Shown piece after piece: positions 1-6,581 of a DNA stretch of 8,890 nt; the first letter of the stretch is position 1, and each line of letters begins with the position of its first letter. The translations under genes were made by a program, and so were the position numbers. Under the pieces are notes generated by a model that was not told where the DNA came from, made no database searches, and saw only the letters and a list, made by a program, of their open reading frames with translations. This DNA is from JACVRW01 sp035705985 (GTDB taxonomy: Bacteria > Actinomycetota > Thermoleophilia > Solirubrobacterales > Thermoleophilaceae). Location of the stretch: the NCBI GenBank assembly GCA_035705985.1, contig DASSVP010000238.1:1-8890 (forward strand), in the 5' to 3' direction.

Positions 1-271
1 TCGGGAACTGCTCGGGGTGCAGCGCCATGTGGATGTTCGCCGGGTAGACCGCGGCGAGCGTCGCCAGCAGCCACCAGCGCGCCCCGCGGCGCGTGCGCTC
101 CGGCAGGATCGCGACACCGCCCGCCAGCTCCGCGATCCCGCTCGCCACCACCAGCTCGCGCTTCCACTGCGCAAGCGAGGGCGGCACGATCGCCTCGTAC
201 CGGCGCGGGATGACGAAGTGCATGGTCCCGGCGACGACCCAGAACAGCGCCGCCCCGGCGCGCGCGCCCAT
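1..271 (-). CDS. DoxX-like small membrane protein, 3' end cut by window edge
   Basis: This is the N-terminal 90 residues of a protein reading off the left edge. It starts with ATG at 271. The visible sequence has three hydrophobic stretches, at about residues 5-21, 40-56 and 65-84. It also shows the pattern 'HFVIPRRYEAIVPP' (residues 18-31) and a late 'PANIHMAL' (78-84), both typical of the DoxX/DoxX-like four-helix inner-membrane family. Proteins of this family are usually about 110-150 residues, so roughly the last helix is missing. Function in the family is poorly defined; some members are linked to redox complexes. Its start codon shares one base with the yebC stop (TGATG), so translation is probably coupled to yebC. 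Family call is fairly secure; role unknown. Confidence 0.75.
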   Translation of the reverse strand, partial: MGARAGAALFWVVAGTMHFVIPRRYEAIVPPSLAQWKRELVVASGIAELAGGVAILPERTRRGARWWLLATLAAVYPANIHMALHPEQFP

Positions 272-1023
272 CAGGCCGCGGCTACCCGCTCCAGGACCTC
301 GGCGTCCACGTCGAAGTTCGCGTGCACGCTCTGCACGTCGTCGTTCTCCTCGAGCGCGTCGATGAGCCGCATGAGCGTGCCGACCCTGTCCTCCTCCACG
401 GGGGTGCGGGTGGTGGGCCGCTGCACGAGCTCGGCGGAGTCGATCGCGACGCCCGCCTGGTCGAGCGCCTGGCGCACGGCGGTCAGATCGGCGGGCTCGG
501 TGACGATCTCCCAGACGTCGCCGTCGAGCCCCACGTCCTCGGCCCCGGCGTCGATCGCGGGCAGCAGGTCGTCCTCCGAGTAGCGCGAGCCGTCCACGAC
601 GATCTCGCCCTTCTTCTCAAAGGTCCAGGCGACCGACCCCGGCTCGCCCAGGTTCCCGCCGTGCTTGGTGAAGATGTGCCGGATCTCGGAGCCTGTGCGG
701 TTGCGGTTGTCCGTGAGCGCCTCCACCAGGACGGCCACGCCTCCCGGCCCGTAGCCCTCGTAGACGACCGCCTCGAACGCGTCCGCGTCGGCGTCCGCGC
801 CCGTGCCCTTGGCGATCGCCCGCTCGATGTTGTCCTTGGGCATCGAGGCGTCCTTCGCCTTCTGGATGGCCAGCGCCAGCGACGGGTTGCCCTCGGGGTC
901 ACCCCCGCCCTCGCGCGCCGCGACCGTGATCGCGCGCGTGAGCTTCGTGAACAGCGCGCCGCGCTTGGCGTCCACGGCCTTCTTCTTGTGCTTGATCGAT
1001 GCCCACTTCGAGTGACCGGCCAC
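271..1023 (-). CDS. yebC: YebC/TACO1 family protein
   Basis: The protein has 250 residues, the normal length for YebC. It opens with 'AGHSKWASIKHKK' (residues 2-14), the family signature. It then carries 'SMPKDNIERAI', 'YEGYGPGGVAV', 'ALTDNRNRT' and near the end 'ALEENDDVQSVHANFD'. YebC proteins were long annotated as DNA-binding transcriptional regulators. The mitochondrial relative TACO1 and bacterial homologues are now linked to translation of polyproline-rich sequences, so a ribosome-associated role in the cytoplasm is possible. The GTG at 1023 is chosen because homologues begin at the AGHSKW motif; the frame stays open for 43 more codons upstream, but these resemble no YebC. In many actinobacteria yebC precedes ruvC. 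Here the next gene is a DoxX-like protein that overlaps the stop by one base. Confidence 0.95.
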   Translation of the reverse strand: MAGHSKWASIKHKKKAVDAKRGALFTKLTRAITVAAREGGGDPEGNPSLALAIQKAKDASMPKDNIERAIAKGTGADADADAFEAVVYEGYGPGGVAVLVEALTDNRNRTGSEIRHIFTKHGGNLGEPGSVAWTFEKKGEIVVDGSRYSEDDLLPAIDAGAEDVGLDGDVWEIVTEPADLTAVRQALDQAGVAIDSAELVQRPTTRTPVEEDRVGTLMRLIDALEENDDVQSVHANFDVDAEVLERVAAA

Positions 1024-1033
1024 GAGAACTTCA

Positions 1034-1039
1034 AGTCTA
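1034..1039 (-). promoter_or_regulatory. Possible -10 hexamer for yebC (TAGACT)
   Basis: On the minus strand TAGACT (a TANNNT match) ends 10 bases before the GTG of yebC, inside a 46-base divergent gap. No good -35 hexamer is seen. It would give a very short leader. One TANNNT match in a gap this small could be chance. Confidence 0.25.
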
Positions 1040-1069
1040 AGGCCCAGAAAACCGATCTTTGGTCCAGAG

Positions 1070-2092
1070 ATGAGGGGTCTGAAGGAGAGCCTCAGCCGGC
1101 CACAGCACGCGGACGGGAACCCCTGGGACGACGGGCCCCTTCCGGATCTCACGTCGGGCCTGATGTGGAGCGGGACGGGCCTCGGCGGCGCCGCGGTGCT
1201 CTTCCTGCCCGGATCCGAGAGCGATTACAGGACGCTCGCGCTCGCGCTCGCCGCCGCGGCGGTGGCCTGGGGCGTGTTCGAGCTTCATCTCGCCGCCCGC
1301 GGCCGCAGCATCTCGCTCGGCTGGCGTGCGCTCATCACCGCATCCACGATGCCGACCGTGGCGCTCGCGCTGTTCGCCACCGGCGGCGCCACGAGCTTCC
1401 TCCAGCCCGTGATGGTCTTCACGGCGCTCTTCATCTCCTACTTCTTCCCGCCGAAGCTCGCCTGGCCGCTGATGGGGCTCTTCGTCTACGCCTTCGCCAC
1501 CCCCTTCTTCTATGACGACCGGGCCATCGAGGTGGGCTATCCGGCGCGGCTCGCGATGTTCACCCTCGCGTGCGCGGGCACCACGGTCGCGATCCAGTTC
1601 CTGAAGCGCCGCCTGGTACAGGCCGAGTCGCGCCAGCGGGCGATCGCGGAGCTCGACCCGCTGACCGGCGTCAGCAACCGGCGCGGCTTCGACGCGGCGC
1701 TCACCCGTATCGCCGCATCCCGGGAGCCGTACGCGCTGATCCTGATCGACCTCGACGACTTCAAGCGCGTGAACGACGAGCTCGGCCACCCGGCGGGCGA
1801 TGCGGTGCTCCAGGCCGTCGCGTCCGAGGCCGCGGGCACAGCGCGCCAGGGCGACTGCGTCGCGCGCATCGGGGGCGACGAGTTCGCGGTCATCGCGCCG
1901 GGCGCCGGCGCCGCCGGGGTCCTCCGGCTGCTGCGCGACCTGCGAGAGGCGATCAGCCATCCCGCGACCTTCGCGGCCGCCGTCGCGCCGGAGGACGGAC
2001 GGACGCCCGCGGGCCTCTTCGCCCGGGCCGACACACGCCTCGTGGCACAGAAGCGAGACGTGCGGCAGCAGCGGGCGTCGACGCTACGCTGA
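1070..2092 (+). CDS. Membrane-anchored diguanylate cyclase (GGDEF domain)
   Basis: The protein has 340 residues. The first half is a membrane region with about six hydrophobic helices (roughly residues 29-47, 53-74, 84-104, 108-126, 130-147 and 160-178) that match no sensor domain I can name. A short basic linker leads into a GGDEF domain at about 193-333, which makes cyclic di-GMP from two GTP. The catalytic parts are intact: 'DPLTGVSNRRGF' (196-207), metal ligand D227 in 'LIDLDDFKRVND', guanine-contacting N235 and D244, and the signature GGDEF at 268-272. An RxxD motif (R259, D262) lies exactly five residues before the signature, the usual place of the allosteric inhibitory site, so product feedback is likely. 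No EAL or HD-GYP domain follows. The gene is divergent from yebC and stands alone on its strand. The ribosome-binding site before the ATG is weak, so a start at M32 is possible, but it would cut into the first helix. Confidence 0.93.
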   Translation: MRGLKESLSRPQHADGNPWDDGPLPDLTSGLMWSGTGLGGAAVLFLPGSESDYRTLALALAAAAVAWGVFELHLAARGRSISLGWRALITASTMPTVALALFATGGATSFLQPVMVFTALFISYFFPPKLAWPLMGLFVYAFATPFFYDDRAIEVGYPARLAMFTLACAGTTVAIQFLKRRLVQAESRQRAIAELDPLTGVSNRRGFDAALTRIAASREPYALILIDLDDFKRVNDELGHPAGDAVLQAVASEAAGTARQGDCVARIGGDEFAVIAPGAGAAGVLRLLRDLREAISHPATFAAAVAPEDGRTPAGLFARADTRLVAQKRDVRQQRASTLR

Positions 2093-2099
2093 CGGTCGT

Positions 2100-2239
2100 G
2101 TGAGGCGCCTCCTCCTCGCGGCAATCCTCCTCGGCGTGCAGGCGGCGCCGGGAACGACCGGCTCACGGTGATCGGGCGGATCCGCGTTCTGTTCCGCGGA
2201 GGCCCGGGCCGCGACGTCGAGCGCCGCCTCCTTCGCTAG
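2100..2239 (+). pseudogene. Possible broken remnant of a small secreted protein
   Basis: Just after the GGDEF gene, a GTG at 2100 opens 23 codons (to the TGA at 2169-2171) encoding a signal-peptide-like start: two arginines, then a hydrophobic run (LLLAAILLGV), then 'QAAPG'. A second frame, offset by one base, runs from about 2153 through 'NDRLTVIGRIRVLF' to a TAG at 2237-2239 and overlaps the end of the convergent aminopeptidase gene. Joining the two would need a frameshift and would give only about 46 residues. It could equally be chance in GC-rich DNA. No known family is recognised. Confidence 0.15.
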
Positions 2240-3339
2240 ACGAGGAAGCGCCCGTCGCGCTGCAGCTCTTCGCCGTCCACGGTGATCGAGCCGCCCTGAC
2301 GCAGGTCGCAGACCATGTCCCAGTGGACGGCGGAGCTGTTCGTGCCGCCGCTCTCGGGGTAGGCCATCCCCACGGCCATATGCACCGTGCCGCCGATCTT
2401 CTCGTCGAGGAGGATCTCCTTGGTGCCGGTCGCGATGCCGAAGTTCGTCCCGATCCCCAGCTCGCCGAGGCGGCGCGCGCCGGCATCGGTGTCGAGCATC
2501 TCGAGGAGGAACTCCTCCCCCTGCTCGGCAGAGGCGTCCACGACCTTGCCGTCCTCGAAGCGCAGGCAGACGCCCGACACCGTCCGCCCTCCGTAGCTGG
2601 CGGGGAACGAGAAGCAGATCTCGCCGTTCACGGCATCCTCGACCGGCCCGGTGAAGAACTCGCCATCCGGCATGTTGTGCTCGCCGACGCAGGGGATCCA
2701 GTTGCGCCCGGCGACGCCAAGCGTGATGTCCGTGCGGTCGGCCTGGATCCGGACCTCCTCCTTGCCCCCGATCCACTCGGTGAGCCGGCGCACCTCCTCC
2801 GACTGCCGCTGCCAGGCGGTCACCGGGTCGCCGTCGAGCGCTAGGCAGGCCGCGTAATAGAAGTCCTCGTAGGCGCCGAGCGACATGCCCGCCTCGCTCG
2901 CGTACGCGTGCGTGGGGAAGAGCGTGAGCGCCCAGCGGTAGTCGTCCTCGGCCGCCCGCCGCATCGATGTCTCCATGATCCGCTTGCGCGCCCTCTGATG
3001 GCGGGCCTGCTTCTTCGGGTCGGCGTTCGAGAGCTCGCGCGTGTTGAGCGAGGCCATGACAGAGATGTGGACGTTGGCGTTCTCGACGGTCCACTCGGTG
3101 GTGGGCGGCACCCAGTCGAGCTGCTCGTCGCTCGCCAGCTCGTAGAACGACGCGAGCGCGCCGCTCGTCTGGAGCTGCATGATCGGCAGGCCGCCCGCGC
3201 GCAGCACCTCGTCGTAGATCGCCTGCACCAGCGGCTCGGCGGCGGACGTCGAGGCGATCGAGCAGACATCGCCCTTCTGCACCTTCGTGGAGTAGCGGAC
3301 GAGGATCTGGGCTAGCGCCTCTACGCGCGGGTCCCTCAT
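2236..3339 (-). CDS. M29 family metallo-aminopeptidase (AmpS/aminopeptidase T type)
   Basis: The protein has 367 residues, slightly shorter than the roughly 400-410 residues usual for the family. It is expected to remove N-terminal amino acids from peptides in the cytoplasm with two divalent metal ions. The expected metal ligands of peptidase family M29 can be located: E227 in 'NMPDGEFFTGP', E293 in 'RLGELGIGTN', H320 in 'GGTVHMAVGMAYPESGG', and H339 and D341 in 'AVHWDMV'. Y327 in the same region matches the conserved active-site tyrosine. The N-terminal substrate domain (about 1-190) is less conserved. The ATG at 3339 overlaps the pdxT stop in an ATGA, so it is probably translated with pdxT as the last gene of the run. 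Substrate range cannot be read from the sequence. Confidence 0.92.
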   Translation of the reverse strand: MRDPRVEALAQILVRYSTKVQKGDVCSIASTSAAEPLVQAIYDEVLRAGGLPIMQLQTSGALASFYELASDEQLDWVPPTTEWTVENANVHISVMASLNTRELSNADPKKQARHQRARKRIMETSMRRAAEDDYRWALTLFPTHAYASEAGMSLGAYEDFYYAACLALDGDPVTAWQRQSEEVRRLTEWIGGKEEVRIQADRTDITLGVAGRNWIPCVGEHNMPDGEFFTGPVEDAVNGEICFSFPASYGGRTVSGVCLRFEDGKVVDASAEQGEEFLLEMLDTDAGARRLGELGIGTNFGIATGTKEILLDEKIGGTVHMAVGMAYPESGGTNSSAVHWDMVCDLRQGGSITVDGEELQRDGRFLV

Positions 3340-3875
3340 GCGGGCTGGACCCTATCCAGAAGCCAGCGGTGCAGCGTGAGGTCGTCGGTGAGCTCCGGAT
3401 GGAAGGCGACGGCGAGGATGTTGCCCTGTCGTACTGCCACGGGATGCCCGTCGACTTCAGCCAGGACCTCGACGTCGGGTCCCACCTCCTCGACCCACGG
3501 AGCCCGGATGAAGACCGCCTCGACGGCCTCGCCGTCCAGCTCCAACCGGGTTTCGAACGAGGCCAACTGGCGCCCAAATGCGTTGCGGCGGACACCGATG
3601 TCGAGCACGTCCAGGTGCTCCCGGTCGAGCATGATCATCCCCGCGCAGGTGCCGAGCACGGGCTTGCCCGAGCGGGCGAACTCCGCGAGGGGCTCGGCGA
3701 GGCCCTCGCGCTCGACTCCGAGCCCGATCGTGGTGGACTCGCCGCCGGGGATGATCAGGGCGTCGACGCCCGCGAGGTCGCTGGGCGCGCGGATCTCCCG
3801 AACGGCGACGTCGAGCTGCTCGAGCGCCTTCGCGTGCGCCTCGAACCCGCCTTGGAGGGCGAGTACGCCGATCAA
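3336..3875 (-). CDS. pdxT: Pyridoxal 5'-phosphate synthase glutaminase subunit PdxT
   Basis: The protein has 179 residues if it starts at the TTG at 3875, and is a class I-type glutaminase. It hydrolyses glutamine and channels ammonia to PdxS to build PLP. The parts are in order: 'IGVLALQGGFEAH' at the N-terminus, the 'IIPGGESTTIG' oxyanion-region motif (41-51), nucleophile C77 in 'LGTCAGM', and H159 and E161 in 'AFHPEL', completing the Cys-His-Glu triad. No ATG is in frame near the expected N-terminus. The frame continues upstream into pdxS, but homologues begin at the IGVLALQG strand and a GGAG lies eight bases before this TTG. It is 41 bases downstream of pdxS and overlaps the aminopeptidase gene by four bases. 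Confidence 0.95.
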   Translation of the reverse strand: MIGVLALQGGFEAHAKALEQLDVAVREIRAPSDLAGVDALIIPGGESTTIGLGVEREGLAEPLAEFARSGKPVLGTCAGMIMLDREHLDVLDIGVRRNAFGRQLASFETRLELDGEAVEAVFIRAPWVEEVGPDVEVLAEVDGHPVAVRQGNILAVAFHPELTDDLTLHRWLLDRVQPA

Positions 3876-3883
3876 CGGCAGGG

Positions 3884-3887
3884 CTCC
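3884..3887 (-). promoter_or_regulatory. Ribosome-binding site (GGAG) fixing the pdxT TTG start
   Basis: On the minus strand GGAG lies eight bases before the TTG at 3875, in the short gap after pdxS. It supports the rare TTG start over the long in-frame extension that would run back into pdxS. Confidence 0.55.
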
Positions 3888-3916
3888 GGTGCGGGCATGG
3901 CCCGCCCCCTCGCCGA

Positions 3917-4801
3917 CTACCACCCGCGGTGCTGGAGCAGCCCGCCGTTCTCCTGGAGCGTGCCGATCTCGATTCCCGGCATGGCCTCGCCTAGCTCGCG
4001 CGAGGCCGCGGCGATGCGCTCGGGATCCTCGAAGTGGGTCGTGGCCTCCACGATCGCCCGGGCGCGCTGCTCCGGGTTCGACGACTTGAAGATGCCCGAG
4101 CCCACGAAGTTGCCCTCGGCGCCGAGCTGCATCATCAGGGCGGCGTCGGCGGGGGTGGCGATGCCGCCCGCGCAGAACAGCACGACCGGCAGCCGCCCGC
4201 GCTCCGCCACGTCCTTCACGAGCTCGAGCGGGGCCTGGAGCTCCTTGGCCGCCGTCGGCAGCTCCATCTCGGACAGCGAGCCGAGCCGGCGGATCTCGCC
4301 CGTGATCATCCGGATGTGGCGCACGGCCTCGACCACGTTCCCGGTTCCGGCCTCGCCCTTCGAGCGGATCATCGCCGCGCCCTCGGCGATGCGCCGCAGC
4401 GCCTCGCCCAGGTTCGTCGCGCCGCAGACGAACGGGACCTGGAAGGCCCACTTGTCGATGTGGTGCGCCTCGTCCGCCGGCGTGAGCACCTCGGACTCGT
4501 CGATGTAGTCCACGTCGAGCGCCTCGAGCACCTGCGCCTCCACGAAGTGCCCGATGCGCGCCTTGGCCATCACGGGAATCGAGACGGCCTCCTTGATGCC
4601 TTCGATCATCGTGGGGTCGCTCATCCGCGCCACGCCGCCGTCCCGGCGGATGTCGGCCGGCACGCGCTCGAGCGCCATCACCGCGGCCGCGCCCGCGTCC
4701 TCGGCGATCTTCGCCTGCTCGGCCGTGACGACGTCCATGATGACGCCGCCCTTGAGCATCTCGGCGAGGCCCGCCTTGACTCTGAAGGTCCCGGTCTCCA
4801 T
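3917..4801 (-). CDS. pdxS: Pyridoxal 5'-phosphate synthase lyase subunit PdxS
   Basis: The protein has 294 residues, the standard length for PdxS. It is a (beta/alpha)8-barrel that combines ribose 5-phosphate (or ribulose 5-phosphate), glyceraldehyde 3-phosphate and ammonia from PdxT into PLP. Typical complexes have twelve PdxS and twelve PdxT subunits in the cytoplasm. Conserved residues are present: D23 in 'GGVIMDVV', the Schiff-base lysine K80 in 'PVMAKARIGHF', the second lysine K148 in 'MIRSKGEAGTGN', and the phosphate-binding 'CAGGIATPADAALMMQLGAEG' region including GSGIF. An AGAGG lies four bases before the ATG at 4801. It sits 40 bases after the RpiR-type regulator gene on the same strand. 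Nothing is missing or odd. Confidence 0.98.
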   Translation of the reverse strand: METGTFRVKAGLAEMLKGGVIMDVVTAEQAKIAEDAGAAAVMALERVPADIRRDGGVARMSDPTMIEGIKEAVSIPVMAKARIGHFVEAQVLEALDVDYIDESEVLTPADEAHHIDKWAFQVPFVCGATNLGEALRRIAEGAAMIRSKGEAGTGNVVEAVRHIRMITGEIRRLGSLSEMELPTAAKELQAPLELVKDVAERGRLPVVLFCAGGIATPADAALMMQLGAEGNFVGSGIFKSSNPEQRARAIVEATTHFEDPERIAAASRELGEAMPGIEIGTLQENGGLLQHRGW

Positions 4802-4817
4802 GTGACCTCTGAGAATA

Positions 4818-4833
4818 GCCCGCGCCGGCGGGC
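4818..4833 (-). repeat. GC-rich hairpin between rpiR-like gene and pdxS
   Basis: GCCCGC and GCGGGC form a perfect 6-bp stem with a 4-base loop in the 40-base gap. The flanking GCGCCG/CGGCGC arms allow an alternative fold. No T-run follows, so it is not a convincing intrinsic terminator. It could slow transcription or set the pdxS level, or be chance in GC-rich DNA. Confidence 0.35.
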
Positions 4834-4841
4834 CGGCGGCG

Positions 4842-5693
4842 CTATTTCAGCTTGAAGGCCTTGATTCTGTCCGAGTAGGCCGACTCGTCGAGGGCGTATA
4901 CGCCAAAGGCAAGCGCCTGGATGATGGCCAGCAGGGCCGAATGCGAGCGCACGTAGGCCGGGCTGTTCGACGAGTAGTACAGCTTGTGGTCCGCGAGCTT
5001 TGCCACCTCGGACAGAGTGGCGTCCGCGATGGCGATCGTGGCCGCGCGGCGGTTGCGCGCGAGCTTGATCGCCCGCACCACGAGCGGGTGCGGCCGGCCG
5101 GCGGAGAAGCCGACCATGACGGTCTTGTCGTCCACGCGGCCGAGCTTCGCCAGACCCTCCTGGCTCGGCGAGGCCACCACCTCGGCGCGCAGGTCGAGCA
5201 GCATCAGGAGGTGGCGCAGGTAGCTGGCGAAGAAGGCCATCTGGTCGGTGCCGCAGAGGACGATGCGCTCCGCCCGCGAGATCAGGTCCACTGCCGCCGC
5301 GACCTCGTCGCGGTCAACCTTGCGCGCGGTCTCGGCCATGTTCGCGTGATCCGCCGCGAGGGCGGTCTCGAACTCGGTCTGGTCGATCGGGAAGAGCGGC
5401 TGGGTCGTGAGCTCCGCCGTCGCGGCCCCGTTCTCACGCGCGCGCCTGTACTCGTCGCGCGCGGACGCCTGAAGCTCCGGGAAGCCCTCGAACCCGAGCG
5501 CCTGCGCGAAACGCACGACGGTCGAGCTCGAGGTGTTCGCGCGGCGCGCCAGCTCCTCGGCCGTATGGAACGCCGCCTCCTCCAGGTGGTCGACGATGTA
5601 CTGCCCAACGTCCTTCTGGGAGCGGCTGAACTCGTCGAACCGCTGGCGTATCTCTTCAGACAGGGTGAGGGCGGTCGTTCCGGTACGCGTCAC
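4842..5693 (-). CDS. MurR/RpiR family transcriptional regulator (HTH + SIS)
   Basis: The protein has 283 residues. An N-terminal helix-turn-helix domain of the RpiR type (about 11-80) contains 'TAEELARRANTSSSTVVRFAQALGF' in two parts at 44-68. A C-terminal SIS domain (about 130-265), which in this family binds phosphosugars, follows. The second SIS loop keeps an S-A-G core (S197-G199). The first loop reads 'CGTDQMAFFASYL' (147-159), lacking the usual serine, so the ligand may differ from a standard phosphosugar. The GTG at 5693 is chosen because its GTGA overlaps the upstream stop and the protein then starts close to the HTH. An ATG at 5753 would add 20 residues inside the neighbour. Its position between a nucleotidyltransferase gene and pdxS suggests it may regulate this run, but no operator is identified. 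Confidence 0.9.
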   Translation of the reverse strand: MTRTGTTALTLSEEIRQRFDEFSRSQKDVGQYIVDHLEEAAFHTAEELARRANTSSSTVVRFAQALGFEGFPELQASARDEYRRARENGAATAELTTQPLFPIDQTEFETALAADHANMAETARKVDRDEVAAAVDLISRAERIVLCGTDQMAFFASYLRHLLMLLDLRAEVVASPSQEGLAKLGRVDDKTVMVGFSAGRPHPLVVRAIKLARNRRAATIAIADATLSEVAKLADHKLYYSSNSPAYVRSHSALLAIIQALAFGVYALDESAYSDRIKAFKLK

Positions 5694-6427
5694 GGACGCG
5701 GTTTTCGCCGCAACCTGTGCAGTTCCTTCCAGGGAGCCTCTCCGGCCTCCCACAGATCGTTGAGCAGGACCGCGTCCTTGTAGGTGTCCATGCAGTCCCA
5801 GAAGCCGGTGTGGCGGAAGGCGCGGAGCTGCCCGTCCGCCGCCAGGCGCTCGAGCGGCTCGCGCTCGAGGACGGAGTCCTTGCCGATGTAGTCGAGGGCG
5901 CCCGGCTCGAAGCAGAAGAACCCGCCGTTGATCCAGCCGTCGAAGCGCGGCTTCTCGTCGAACCCCTCGACCACGCTGTCGCCGTCCAGCCGGGCCACGC
6001 CGAACTGGAGCTCCGGGCGGACGACGGTCATCGTCGCGAGCGCGCCGTGCCCGGCGTGGAACCCGACCAGGGACACGAGATCGATGTCGGCCACGCCATC
6101 CGCGTACGTCGCGCAGAACCGGTCGCCGCCGAGGCGGTCGCGGACGCGCGCGATGCGACCGCCGGTGGGCGTCTCCTCACCGGTGTCGACGCACTCGATC
6201 TCGAGGCCCTCCGGGAGCCCGTCGTTGGCCACGAAGTCCTCGATCAGCTCGCCCTTGTGGCCGAGGCAGAGCACGAACCTCCCGAAGCCCTGCTCGGCGT
6301 AGATCCGGATGACGTGCCAGAGGATCGGGCGGCCGCCGATCTCCACGAGCGGCTTCGGGATCGTCTCCGTGTGCTCGCGCAGCCGGGTTCCGCGGCCGCC
6401 GCACAGGATCACCACGGGCTCTCTCAC
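5690..6427 (-). CDS. Glucose-1-phosphate cytidylyltransferase-like sugar nucleotidyltransferase
   Basis: The protein has 245 residues. It is a Rossmann-like nucleotidyltransferase that by family would join glucose 1-phosphate and CTP into CDP-glucose, a precursor of dideoxysugars. Features in order: 'ILCGGRGTRLREHT' (7-20), the nucleotide loop; 'IPKPLVEIGGRPILWH' (23-38) with K25; 'ETPTGGRI' (85-92); metal-binding D110 in 'YADGVADID' where GDG is more usual; E158-K159; 'WINGGFF' (165-171); and 'FWDCMDTYKD' (209-218). The WINGGFF and MDT motifs favour the RfbF/DdhA type over generic glucose-1-phosphate thymidylyltransferases, but the true nucleotide and sugar are not proven. The GTG at 6427 has no clear ribosome-binding site. 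A TAGCTT seven bases upstream suggests a leaderless start. No dehydratase or other CDP-sugar gene is next to it. Confidence 0.85.
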   Translation of the reverse strand: MREPVVILCGGRGTRLREHTETIPKPLVEIGGRPILWHVIRIYAEQGFGRFVLCLGHKGELIEDFVANDGLPEGLEIECVDTGEETPTGGRIARVRDRLGGDRFCATYADGVADIDLVSLVGFHAGHGALATMTVVRPELQFGVARLDGDSVVEGFDEKPRFDGWINGGFFCFEPGALDYIGKDSVLEREPLERLAADGQLRAFRHTGFWDCMDTYKDAVLLNDLWEAGEAPWKELHRLRRKPRP

Positions 6428-6434
6428 GGCGCGA

Positions 6435-6440
6435 AAGCTA
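6435..6440 (-). promoter_or_regulatory. Candidate -10 hexamer (TAGCTT), leaderless start of nucleotidyltransferase
   Basis: On the minus strand TAGCTT, a TANNNT actinobacterial -10 match, ends seven bases before the GTG at 6427. Transcription would then begin at or next to the start codon. No ribosome-binding site is visible, which agrees with a leaderless mRNA. The -35 is not recognisable. Confidence 0.4.
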
Positions 6441-6491
6441 CCGCGGGATCACGGCATGACGTAGGGCGCGTTGCTCACGGGGCGCTCACCT

Positions 6492-6503
6492 GTCCGGCCG
6501 GAC
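6492..6503. promoter_or_regulatory. 12-bp perfect palindrome in divergent promoter region
   Basis: GTCCGGCCGGAC is a perfect palindrome about midway between the nucleotidyltransferase and the glutathione S-transferase start codons. An outer GGCGCT (6481-6486) and AGCGCC (6512-6517) pair around it. It could be an operator for a dimeric regulator acting on one or both genes. The regulator is unknown; GC richness makes such palindromes fairly likely by chance. Confidence 0.3.
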
Positions 6504-6569
6504 GGGCGGCCAGCGCCGCGCTTATGACAGCCATCAGCAGGCGTACTCGTCCGCGCACGTCAGACAGGC

Positions 6570-6575
6570 TAGGTT
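6570..6575 (+). promoter_or_regulatory. Candidate -10 hexamer (TAGGTT), leaderless start of GST gene
   Basis: TAGGTT ends six bases before the GTG at 6582, mirroring the arrangement on the opposite strand. No ribosome-binding site precedes the GTG. The -35 region is not recognisable. Confidence 0.4.
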
Positions 6576-6581
6576 GAGCGC

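Noticed and set aside
1024..1152. N-terminal extension of YebC by 43 residues to the upstream start at 1152
   Set aside because: The extension overlaps the divergent GGDEF gene and resembles no YebC; homologues start at the AGHSKW motif.
3876..4451. Long upstream extension of the pdxT frame through pdxS
   Set aside because: It is the antisense-free shifted frame of pdxS, rich in Arg/Gly/Ala; a GGAG and family length support the TTG at 3875.
5694..5753. ATG at 5753 as start of the RpiR-type regulator
   Set aside because: It would overlap the nucleotidyltransferase gene by 64 bases; the GTG at 5693 gives a 4-base overlap and a normal N-terminus.
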